Source of the DNA: JACDEA01 sp963742585
Lineage (GTDB): Bacteria > Actinomycetota > Acidimicrobiia > Acidimicrobiales > JACDEA01
Length of the DNA stretch: 64,000 nt
Assembly: GCA_963742585.1 (NCBI GenBank)
Contig: CAVUMI010000009.1
Span: forward strand, 124,001-188,000
Reading direction: 5' to 3'
Shown here: in pieces, positions 1 through 7,603 of the stretch
Numbering within the stretch: the first letter of the stretch is position 1
Layout: the number at the start of each line of letters is the position of its first letter
Translations under genes and position numbers: made by a program
The notes under the pieces: model-generated
The model's input: only the letters and a program-made list of their open reading frames with translations
Told to the model about the DNA's origin: nothing
The model's database searches: none

Positions 1-1317
1 GATGCGTTCGCACCCGAGCGCGTGGCGGCGGCGACGGGGTTGACACCCGCCGCGCTGGAGCAGCTGGTTGCAACGATCCATGGCGGCCAACGCGTGTCCT
101 TCTGGTGGACCATGGGCGTGAACCAGAGCCACGAGGGCACCCGCACCGCGCAGGCGATCATCAACCTGGCGCTGATGACCGGCAACATCGGCCGGCCGGG
201 CACGGGCGCCAACTCCATCACCGGCCAGTGCAACGCAATGGGTTCGCGGCTCTTCAGCAACACCACCAACCTGCTCGGCGGTCATGACTTCGCTAACCCG
301 CTGCACCGGGAAAAGGTGGCCGGCATCCTCGGGATGGACGCATCTCGTATCCCGACCCGGCCGAGTTGGGCGTATGACGAGATCATCCAGGGCATCGCCG
401 ACGGCAACATCAAGGCGTTGTGGGTGATCGCCACCAACTCGGCGCACTCCTGGATCGACCAACACAACCTTCACGGCCTGCTCGACCGTCTCGACTTCCT
501 CGTCGTCCAGGACATGTACGCGACGACCGAGACTGCGCAGCGGGCGCACCTTGTTCTGCCGGCCGCCGGCTGGGGTGAGAAGGAAGGCACATTCATCAAC
601 TCCGAGCGCCGCATCGGCCTGATCAAGCGGGTGGCCGCCGCACCGGGACAGGCGCTCGCCGACTTCTCGATTCTCAAGTTGATCGCCGACGCGTGGGGTT
701 GCGGTGAGCTGTTCGAACAGTGGTGCAGCCCTGAGGCGGTGTTCGCGATCCTCGCCCGCCTGTCGCGAGGTCAGCCGTGTGACTTCGAGGCCGTCGAGGG
801 GTACGAGATGATCGACGAGGCGGGCGGCATCCAGTGGCCCCTGCCGACCGGCAGTCCGGTCGCCAACCCCGAACGTCGACTCTTCGAGGACGGTCGCTAT
901 TTTCACGATGACGGGCGCGCCCGCTTCATATTCGAGGAGCCGCGCCCCGTCGCCGAGCCCACCACCGCGGACTTCCCACTCGTGTTGCTCACCGGTCGCG
1001 GCAGCTCCAGCCAGTGGCACACCCAAACGCGCACTGCCAAATCGGCCGTGCTGCAATCGCTCGGCGCGATCGAGCCGTACATCGAAATCGCGCCAGCCGA
1101 TGCCGATGCCCGCAAGGTCGTCGCCGGCAGTTGGGTCACGGTGGCTTCGGCGCGGGGCAGCATGCAGGCCCGGGCCGTCATCACGACGGCCGTGACCTCG
1201 GGTCAGGTGTTCGTGCCGATGCACTACCCCGAGACGAACCGGTTGACCGCGGCAGCGTTCGACCCGTACTCGCGTCAGCCGTCGTATAAGAGCTGCGCGG
1301 TGGAGGTCCGGCGATGA
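1..1317 (+). CDS. Molybdopterin oxidoreductase C-terminal half, probable assimilatory nitrate reductase catalytic subunit (5' partial)
   Basis: The frame is already open at base 1, so the N-terminal Fe-S and first cofactor domains lie outside the window. The 438 visible codons read as the C-terminal half of a DMSO-reductase-superfamily enzyme. The segment GTGANSITGQCNAMG is typical of the Mo-cofactor region in assimilatory nitrate reductases. The last ~120 residues form the usual dinucleotide-binding domain (LLTGRGSSSQWHT). The best reading is the cytoplasmic enzyme that reduces nitrate to nitrite. A formate-dehydrogenase-like alpha subunit cannot be excluded without the N-terminus. The gene ends in an ATGA overlap with an ACT-domain gene, so the two are probably translated together. 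Confidence 0.75.
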   Translation, partial: DAFAPERVAAATGLTPAALEQLVATIHGGQRVSFWWTMGVNQSHEGTRTAQAIINLALMTGNIGRPGTGANSITGQCNAMGSRLFSNTTNLLGGHDFANPLHREKVAGILGMDASRIPTRPSWAYDEIIQGIADGNIKALWVIATNSAHSWIDQHNLHGLLDRLDFLVVQDMYATTETAQRAHLVLPAAGWGEKEGTFINSERRIGLIKRVAAAPGQALADFSILKLIADAWGCGELFEQWCSPEAVFAILARLSRGQPCDFEAVEGYEMIDEAGGIQWPLPTGSPVANPERRLFEDGRYFHDDGRARFIFEEPRPVAEPTTADFPLVLLTGRGSSSQWHTQTRTAKSAVLQSLGAIEPYIEIAPADADARKVVAGSWVTVASARGSMQARAVITTAVTSGQVFVPMHYPETNRLTAAAFDPYSRQPSYKSCAVEVRR

Positions 1318-1994
1318 AGTGGCTCACTCCGGCCGCCCGGGCAAGGTCGGCGCCACCGGCCTACCTGCCGACCCAGAGCGCGTCTGACATCGCTCGCCAC
1401 TGCCAGCTGCTCGAAACCCGGCCCGGGCCGGGCGAGGTCCGTCTTGCGATCACCCCAGCGCGGCGGGGCTGGAACCTCGACGTGGCCGCTCGCGACCGGC
1501 CGGGACTGTTGGCTGCGGTGACGGGGGTGCTGGCCGCCCGCGACAGGAGCGTTGTCCAAGCCGTCGTCGCGACCTGGGCCGACGGCGGGGCACTCGAGAC
1601 GTTCGTCGTCGACGAGGCGATCGATGATGTCAGCGACCTGCAGACGGCGTTGGAGGATGCCCTCGAGCAGCCGCTCGCCAGCGACCCCATTCCCGAGGCG
1701 GTCGTGGTGTTCGACAACGACGCCGGGCGGTGGTTCACGCGGATGGAGGTATTGGCGTCCGACCGCGCCGGGTTGTTGCACGGTGTCGCGACGGCGATCG
1801 CAGTCGGCGGAGCCGACGTCCACGGCGCCGGCGTGATGACCCGGGATGGCGTTGCCGTGGACCAATTCGACCTCACCGACCAGGCGGGCGCCAAGGTCAC
1901 ACCCGTGCGTCAGGACGCGATCCGCCACCGCGTGCTGAACGGGGTGCAGAACTACTCGGCTCGTCGCAGCCGGTTTCGTAACCTGTTCATCTGA
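1314..1994 (+). CDS. Tandem ACT-domain protein, GlnD-like sensor
   Basis: A 226-residue soluble protein with two ACT repeats. The first, near residues 58-110, carries DRPGLLAAVTGVLA. The second, near residues 143-195, carries DRAGLLHGVATAIA and later DQFDLTD. This pattern matches the C-terminal amino-acid-sensing pair of GlnD uridylyltransferases, but no nucleotidyltransferase or HD domain is present. Its ATG overlaps the stop of the nitrate-reductase-like gene by four bases, which implies co-translation. I infer a role in sensing glutamine or another amino acid in nitrogen assimilation. The ligand and partner are not shown by the sequence. Confidence 0.75.
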   Translation: MKWLTPAARARSAPPAYLPTQSASDIARHCQLLETRPGPGEVRLAITPARRGWNLDVAARDRPGLLAAVTGVLAARDRSVVQAVVATWADGGALETFVVDEAIDDVSDLQTALEDALEQPLASDPIPEAVVVFDNDAGRWFTRMEVLASDRAGLLHGVATAIAVGGADVHGAGVMTRDGVAVDQFDLTDQAGAKVTPVRQDAIRHRVLNGVQNYSARRSRFRNLFI

Positions 1995-2033
1995 CGCGGC
2001 GGAGGTCCATCCGCGCGTCTAAGCAGTGGTCGC

Positions 2034-2645
2034 ATGATCACAGCGGTCGTCTTCGACCTCGGCGGCGTCCTGGTGGACTGGAACCCGCGCCACCTGTACC
2101 GCAAGTTGTTCGACGACGAGGCAGCGATGGAGGAGTTCCTGGCCACCGTCTGCACGATGACCTGGAACGACCAGCTCGATAAAGGCATGCCCTTCGCCGA
2201 GGGCGTGGCCCAGCTCGTCGCCCAGTTCCCTGAGCACCGGGCACTGATCGAGGCGTACCACGCCCGCTGGGTCGAGATGGTTCCTGGGGCTCTCGAGGAC
2301 ACGGTGGCGGTCGTTGCCAAGCTGCGTCAGCGGGGGACGCCGCTGTATGCGCTGAGCAACTGGTCGGCCGAGACATTCGTACTCGTCCGCGACCGGTTCC
2401 CGTTTCTCGAGTGGTTCTTCGGGATCCTGCTCTCAGGCGAGGTGGGCGTGACCAAGCCCGACGCCCGGATCTACGCCGAGCTGTGCACGCGGTTCGGCCT
2501 CGCACCGGCTGACACCTTGTTCGTCGACGACAGCCTGCCCAACGTGGAGGGAGCCCGGGCAGCCGGCCTCCAGGCGGTGCGGTTCGAGTCGGCGGCCACC
2601 CTCCGTGACGATTTGTCCAGCCGGGGGCTGCTCGAGTCCGGCTAA
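2034..2645 (+). CDS. HAD-superfamily hydrolase (YihX/haloacid dehalogenase-like)
   Basis: A 203-residue protein with the HAD motifs in order. Motif I is FDLGGVLVDWN at residues 7-17, where the first Asp is the expected nucleophile. Motif II is the ALSNW serine near residue 105. The motif III lysine is in VTKPDARIY, and motif IV is FVDDSLPN. Length and cap suit subclass IA phosphatases such as YihX, which dephosphorylate small sugar phosphates. The substrate cannot be read from sequence. It starts 39 bases after the ACT gene and seems to be its own unit. Confidence 0.8.
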   Translation: MITAVVFDLGGVLVDWNPRHLYRKLFDDEAAMEEFLATVCTMTWNDQLDKGMPFAEGVAQLVAQFPEHRALIEAYHARWVEMVPGALEDTVAVVAKLRQRGTPLYALSNWSAETFVLVRDRFPFLEWFFGILLSGEVGVTKPDARIYAELCTRFGLAPADTLFVDDSLPNVEGARAAGLQAVRFESAATLRDDLSSRGLLESG

Positions 2646-2658
2646 CCTGCTTTGCCCG

Positions 2659-3234
2659 ATGTCTGATAACCCCCGGCGGAGGGCGGCTCGGACGGGGCCT
2701 GGTGAGGCAATTTCCCCGCCTGAACAGGTCCGGATCGTCCGCCGCTACCTCTCGACGCTCGACGCTCAGCGCCCTGGCCGCGGCCCCAAACGGGCCGCGG
2801 AAGCCGTCGCCAACCGCCTCCTCAAGATCGACGAGCTGCTGATCTCGGCTGACCCGGTGAGCCGGCTTCACCTCACACAGGAGCGCATCGACCTCGACGC
2901 CGAGGCCATTCGGCTCGGCAACGGCAACGAAGCCGACCTGAAGGAGCTGGAAACCGAGTTCGTCAAGGTGGCCAAGTCCTACGGCGACCGCACGGGTCTC
3001 ACCTATTCGGCGTGGCGCCAGGTCGGCGTCGATGCCGACGTCCTCGAGAACGCCGGCATCGTCCGCCTGCGCAAGCCCCACGCGCCCCAGGCGACGGCGG
3101 CGTCAGCGAAGCCGGCCCCTCAGGCTGAACTCGCTCTGGAGACGCCCCCTAAGAAAGCCGCGCCGACCAAAAAGGCGGCAACGAAGAAGACCGCTCCCGC
3201 GGCCAAGAAGGCCGCGCCCGCCAAAAAGGCGTAG
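2659..3234 (+). CDS. Uncharacterised protein with lysine/alanine-rich histone-H1-like tail
   Basis: I chose the ATG at 2659 (MSDNPRRR, 191 residues); an upstream ATG at 2605 would overlap the HAD gene. Residues ~15-140 form a charged helical region with no family I recognise. The last ~45 residues are repeats of the KKAAP/KKTAP type, like the basic tails of histone-H1-like and some actinobacterial HU proteins, so nucleic-acid binding is plausible. It ends at a 25-bp perfect hairpin shared with the convergent valS gene. Function is unknown. Confidence 0.7.
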   Translation: MSDNPRRRAARTGPGEAISPPEQVRIVRRYLSTLDAQRPGRGPKRAAEAVANRLLKIDELLISADPVSRLHLTQERIDLDAEAIRLGNGNEADLKELETEFVKVAKSYGDRTGLTYSAWRQVGVDADVLENAGIVRLRKPHAPQATAASAKPAPQAELALETPPKKAAPTKKAATKKTAPAAKKAAPAKKA

Positions 3235-3287
3235 TGGTTCTTGGCAGTAGTGACGGCGCATAGCGCCGTCACTACTGCCAAGAACCA
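3235..3287. terminator. Perfect 25-bp inverted repeat between convergent genes
   Basis: Bases 3235-3259 and 3263-3287 are exact reverse complements around a 3-base spacer (ATA). The repeat fills the whole space between the stop at 3234 and the valS stop at 3289, so the hairpin forms in transcripts from either side. There is no T-tract. It probably acts as a bidirectional terminator or 3' stabiliser. Unrelated sequences with the same design occur at 24601, 31862 and 58091. Confidence 0.75.
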
Positions 3288-3288
3288 G

Positions 3289-5791
3289 TCAGGGGGCCAG
3301 CTCCACCTCGACGGCGAGCTCGTCGCCCTCGGTGGTGTCGAGGGCGCCGGCGAGGCCGGCGGCCTCGCGGAGGTCGGCTTCGCCGGCGGCGAGGGCGATG
3401 AGGAACTCAGGGGGCCCGGTCACCTTGATCGACGTGACGGAGGCGCGCATGGACTTCTGCGCCGTGGTCTTGGCTTTCCGCACTTGCCGCAGGACCTCGG
3501 CGGCCGCGTCGAGAACCGCGGCGTCGCCGTCTGACTCGGGCGGTTCCGGCCACGGCGACGCGGTGGATCGAGCCCTCCTGCCACCACGACCACACCTCTT
3601 CGGTGACGTAGGGCATGAAGGGCGCGAACAACCGCAGCAGCACCGACAATGCAGTGGTCAAGGCCGCGTGCGCCGACGCGGCGTCGTCGCCGTACGCCCG
3701 GCTCTTCACCAGCTCCAGATAGTCGTCACAGAAGTTCCAAAAGAACGCCTCGGTCAGCTCGAGTGCCCGTGTGTGCTCGTACTCGTCGAACGCCGCGGTG
3801 GCATCCCGAACGAGCTGCGCGAGGCGGGCGAGCATTGACCGATCGAGCGCCGCGGTGACCTCGCCGCCCTCGGTCGGAGCAAGGCTGAGTGCGAACTTGC
3901 TCGCGTTGAGAAGTTTTGTGGCCAGCCGGCGACCAATCTTGAACTGGTTGCGGTCGAGCTCGACGTCGCGGCCCAGACGCGCGCTCCCGGCCCAGTAGCG
4001 CACGGCATCGGTGCCGTGTGTCGTCATGATGTTGAGGGGATCGTCCTCGGAGTTCGAGTGTGACTTCGAGATCTTCTTGCGGTCCGGATCGCGAATGAAG
4101 CCCGAGATCCCCGCGTGCTTCCATGGGAGCGTTCCGAACTCGAGCTCGGCGCGCACGACGGTGTAGAAGAGCCACGTCCGGATGATGTCGTGCCCCTGGG
4201 GCCGCAGGTCCATCGGGAACGTGCGGGCGAACAGATCGTCGTCGCGTTGCCAGCCCGACACGAACTCAGGGCTCATCGACGACGTCGCCCACGTATCCAT
4301 GACGTCGGGATCACCGACGAACCCGCCGGGTTGACCGCGCTGCGCCTCCTCGTAGCCGTCGGGCGCGTCGGTGGATGGATCAACCGGAAGACGTTCGACC
4401 GCCGCCTTGATCGGGCTCGTCCAGTCGACCTCGCCGTCGTTCCGCACCGGGTACCACACCGGGAACGGCACGCCGAAGAAGCGCTGGCGGGTGATGTTCC
4501 AGTCGCCGCTGAGGCCCTCGACCCAGTTGCGGTAGCGCAGCCGCATGAAATCGGGATGCCACTCGAGCTCGTCGCCCCGCTCGAGCAGCACCTCCTTGGC
4601 CGGATAGCGGATGAACCATTGCCGGTTCGTGACGATCTCGAGCGGGCGCGTGCCCTTCTCGTAGAACTTCACCGCGTGCGTGATCGGTCGAGGCTCGCCG
4701 ATGAGATCGCCCGACTCGCGCAGCAGTTCGACGATCTGCTTCTGCGCCTGCTTGCTGTTCTTGCCCGCGAGCTGGTCGTACGCCGCCTGGGCGTCGGGGT
4801 CGTCCCACTCCATCGGGACGAGCCGACCGTCGTGACCCATCACCGACTTCACCGGGAGGTCGAGCTCGCGCCACCACACCACGTCGGTGGTGTCGCCGAA
4901 CGTGCAGATCATGGCGACCCCGCTGCCCTTTTCGGGGTCGGCGAGTTTGTGGGCGAGGATCGGCACCTCGGCGTTGAACAGCGGTGTGCGGACCGTGGTG
5001 CCGAAGCGCGGCTTGAAGCGATCGTCGTCGGGGTGGGCGACGAGCGCGACACACGCGGGAATCAGTTCCGGCCGGGTGGTCTCAATCTCCACGTCCCCGC
5101 GATTACCTGGTTCGCCTCCGGCAAAACGAATCCGGTGGTAGGCGCCGGGGATCTCCTTGTCCTCGAGCTCGGCTTGCGCAATCGCCGTTCGGAAGTCGAC
5201 GTCCCAGAGCGTGGGCGCGTCGACCCGGTAGGCAAGGTCGCGGTCGAGCAACCTGAGGAACGCGAGCTGCGACACGCTGGTGACGTCGCCGCCGATCGTG
5301 CGGTAGAGGTAATCCCAGTCCACGGAAAGACCGACCCGGCTCCACAGCAGGCGGAACCGCTCTTCCAACTCGACGGTGAACTGCGCGCACAGCTCGACGA
5401 AGTTGGGTCGGGAGATCGGGATCGGCCGCTCCGGCGGCGGATCGGTCGGGCGGAAATCGGCGTCGTACGGCAGGCTCGGGTCGCAGACGACGCCGTAGGT
5501 GAGCTGGGCCCGGCGCTCGACGGCAAGGCCGTTGTCGTCCCACCCCATGGGGTAGAAGACTTCCCGGCCGCGCATGCGTTGGTATCGCGCCGTTATGTCG
5601 GTGTGCGTGTAGCTGCACACCGAGCCGATGTGGAGGTTGCCGCTGACCGTCGGTGGCGGCGTGTCGATGGAGTAGATCTCGTCCCGCGTCTTGGTGCGGT
5701 CGAAGGCGTACGTTCCGTCGGCCTCCCAGCGCGCGATCCACTTGTCCTCAATCCCTTCGAGGGTCGGTTTATCGGGGACGGTCGGCTGCAT
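3289..5791 (-). CDS. valS: Valyl-tRNA synthetase (one frame break near the C-terminus)
   Basis: Class I synthetase charging tRNA-Val. Visible are the HIGH-type motif in NLHIGSVCSY, a long editing insertion with RPQGHDIIRTW near the core, the KMSKS-type motif KKISKSHS, and an anticodon-binding domain. The KISKS form and ~835-residue length suit the shorter type-2 ValS class. The frame runs on to 3407, but the true C-terminus (RKAKTTAQKSM... to 3289) is in another frame; one extra base near 3553 explains this. I chose ATG 5791 (MQPTVPDKP), just downstream of a TACGCT box, rather than 5827, which would overlap cysS. Confidence 0.93.
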
Positions 5792-5800
5792 GGGTCGGAT

Positions 5801-5807
5801 TAGCGTA
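5801..5807. promoter_or_regulatory. Overlapping divergent -10 boxes for valS and cysS
   Basis: On the plus strand TAGCGT (5801-5806) lies 9 bases before the cysS GTG. On the minus strand TACGCT (5807-5802) lies 10 bases before the valS ATG. Both fit TANNNT. With a normal -10 to start distance, both transcripts would have 5' leaders of only a few bases. The two boxes share five base pairs, so the two promoters probably compete. Confidence 0.55.
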
Positions 5808-5815
5808 CTTACGCC

Positions 5816-7135
5816 GTGAGACTCCATGACACCGCATCGGGACAGGTCCGCGAGCTGGAATTACGCGAGCCGGGCCGCGTGTCGATGTACCACTGCGGGC
5901 CCACGCCGTACGACATCCCGCACATCGGCCACGGCCGCAATGCGCTGTTCTACGACCTGCTGCACCGGTATCTCGAGTGGCGGGGCTTCCACGTCACACT
6001 CGTATCGAACGTCACCGACATCGAGGACAAGATCATCCGCCGGGCCAATGAGGAGGATCGCAGCTGCGACGCGGTCGTGGCCGAGTTCGAAGCCATCCAC
6101 TGGGAGTGCCTCGACCGGCTCGGGGTGCTGCGGCCCGACCACACGCCCCACGCCACCGAGTACGTGGAGCGGATGGTCGCCCTCATCGCCGAGTTGATCG
6201 CCCGCGGGCACGCGTATGAGACCAGCGACGGGGTGTACTTCGAAGTCAAGACGCTTCCCGGCTACGGCCTCCTGGCCCGTCAGCCGCTCGAGAGCCTGCG
6301 CGCCGGCGCGCGGGTCGACATCGATGAGGACAAGCGCGAGTGGTTCGACTTCGCGCTGTGGAAGAAGGCCAAGCCCGGCGAGCCAACGTGGGAGTCGCCG
6401 TGGGGCGCCGGTCGGCCCGGCTGGCACATCGAGTGCACCGTCATGTCGCTCGACCTCCTCGGCGACGGCTTCGACCTGCACACCGCCGGAGACGACCTCA
6501 GGTTCCCGCATCACGAGAACGAGCGGGCGCAGGCCGTCGGCGGTGGCCACACGTTCGCCCGGCACTGGACGCATCACGGGATGATCGAGATCGGGGGCGA
6601 GAAGATGTCGAAGTCGCTCAAGAACTTCACGTCGCTCTCCGACCTCCTGGCCCGGCATGATCCCCGCGCGTACCGCTTGCTTCTGCTCGGCGCGCATTAC
6701 CGCTCGCCCGTCGAGGTCACGCCGGAAACGCTCACCCAGGCCGAAGCGGGTCTCGAACGTCTCGACGCGTTCGCCCGCCGCTTCGCCGACGTGGTGGGCC
6801 CGGCCGACCCGGCGTTGGTCGAGAGGTTCGTCGCGCTCATGGACGACGACCTCAAGACACCGGCCGCGCTGGCCATCGTCTTCGACGCGGTCAACGCCGC
6901 GCATAAGGGTGACGAACGTGCCGCGGCCACCGTGTTCGAGCTCGCCGGTGCGCTCGGGCTCGAGCTGGCGCGTTCGCCCGTCGTTATCGACGCTGAGACG
7001 CAGCGGCTCGTTGCTGAACGCGACGCGGCACGCCAGGCACGCGACTTCGCCCGGGCCGACAACATCCGCGAGCAACTCGTGGCCAGAGGCTGGGTCGTCG
7101 AAGACGGCGCGGCGGGAACCGTCGTCCACCGATAA
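5816..7135 (+). CDS. cysS: Cysteinyl-tRNA synthetase
   Basis: A 439-residue class I synthetase. It carries HIGH in PHIGHGRNA, KMSKS in EKMSKSLKN, the zinc ligands Cys in YHCGPTPYD and Cys in HIECTVMS, and the His-rich DLRFPHHENE. The C-terminal helical domain ends normally. The paralogue MshC, which makes mycothiol, is shorter and usually lacks the full anticodon domain, so CysS is the better call. The GTG start follows a divergent promoter shared with valS. The frame is intact. Confidence 0.93.
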   Translation: MRLHDTASGQVRELELREPGRVSMYHCGPTPYDIPHIGHGRNALFYDLLHRYLEWRGFHVTLVSNVTDIEDKIIRRANEEDRSCDAVVAEFEAIHWECLDRLGVLRPDHTPHATEYVERMVALIAELIARGHAYETSDGVYFEVKTLPGYGLLARQPLESLRAGARVDIDEDKREWFDFALWKKAKPGEPTWESPWGAGRPGWHIECTVMSLDLLGDGFDLHTAGDDLRFPHHENERAQAVGGGHTFARHWTHHGMIEIGGEKMSKSLKNFTSLSDLLARHDPRAYRLLLLGAHYRSPVEVTPETLTQAEAGLERLDAFARRFADVVGPADPALVERFVALMDDDLKTPAALAIVFDAVNAAHKGDERAAATVFELAGALGLELARSPVVIDAETQRLVAERDAARQARDFARADNIREQLVARGWVVEDGAAGTVVHR

Positions 7136-7143
7136 TTCGCTGC

Positions 7144-7239
7144 TACCGTTTTCGGTCGAGGGGCGGCAGTACCGCACGACTGAGTCGCACGAGTAAGGCA
7201 TTCCCTCAGTACCTGATACCGAGTAAAGGGGATGCCTAA
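7144..7239 (+). promoter_or_regulatory. cspA promoter and structured 5' leader
   Basis: A TACCGT box at 7144-7149 would start the transcript near 7156, giving a leader of about 84 bases. In that leader AGGCATTCCCT (7196-7206) can pair over 11 bp, with one G-U, with AGGGGATGCCT (7227-7237). The second arm contains the ribosome-binding site for the GTG at 7240, so the stem would hide it. This suggests temperature-dependent translation, as known for cold-shock mRNAs in other bacteria. Confidence 0.5.
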
Positions 7240-7440
7240 GTGGCAACCGGCACCGTGAAGTGGTTCAACAACGAAAAGGGCTACGGCTTTATCTCGCAGT
7301 CCGACGGCGCGGACGTCTTCGTCCACTACAGCGCTATCGAGACTGCGGGATACAAGAGCCTCGAGGAAGGCCAGCAGGTCGAATTCGAGGTGCAGCAGGG
7401 CGACAAAGGGCTTCAGGCCACGAGCGTCCGCCCAGTCTGA
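7240..7440 (+). CDS. cspA: Cold-shock protein, CspA family
   Basis: A 66-residue single cold-shock domain that binds single-stranded RNA and DNA and acts as an RNA chaperone. RNP1 is KGYGFI and RNP2 is VFVHYS, and the start MATGTVKWFN is typical of actinobacterial Csp proteins. The GTG start has a good purine-rich site (AAAGGGGA) 6 bases upstream. A strong intrinsic terminator follows at 7464. Confidence 0.95.
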   Translation: MATGTVKWFNNEKGYGFISQSDGADVFVHYSAIETAGYKSLEEGQQVEFEVQQGDKGLQATSVRPV

Positions 7441-7463
7441 ACCACTCCACACATACAGTCGTG

Positions 7464-7492
7464 ACGGTGCGCCTTTCGGGGCGCACCGTTTC
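7464..7492 (+). terminator. Intrinsic terminator of cspA
   Basis: ACGGTGCGCC (7464-7473) pairs perfectly with GGCGCACCGT (7480-7489) around a 6-base loop, followed by TTC. It sits 24 bases after the cspA stop. This is the most classical terminator in the window. Confidence 0.8.
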
Positions 7493-7504
7493 GCGTCTGT
7501 GCTT

Positions 7505-7581
7505 ATGGCGTCGGACGACCCTTCGCTTCGCTTCGGGAGTCGCCCGCAGCTGTGTGGCGGGGACCCCAACCCCGCCACCTG
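7505..7581. repeat. Dispersed palindromic repeat, copy A
   Basis: About 75 bases starting ATGGCGTCGG and ending in the stem GTGGCGGGG/CCCCGCCAC (7554-7562 with 7570-7578). A second copy lies at 36008-36072, with the same order of parts but a shorter first hairpin. It lies between cspA and the end of the sigma-factor gene. It resembles a REP-type intergenic element. Confidence 0.7.
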
Positions 7582-7603
7582 CGCGTGGATCGCGCGTGTG
7601 CGG

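Noticed and set aside
4115..5803. Long plus-strand ORF of 562 codons inside valS
   Set aside because: It is the antisense of valS in a GC-rich genome. It lacks motifs, and the minus strand has HIGH and KMSKS-type motifs and full homology.
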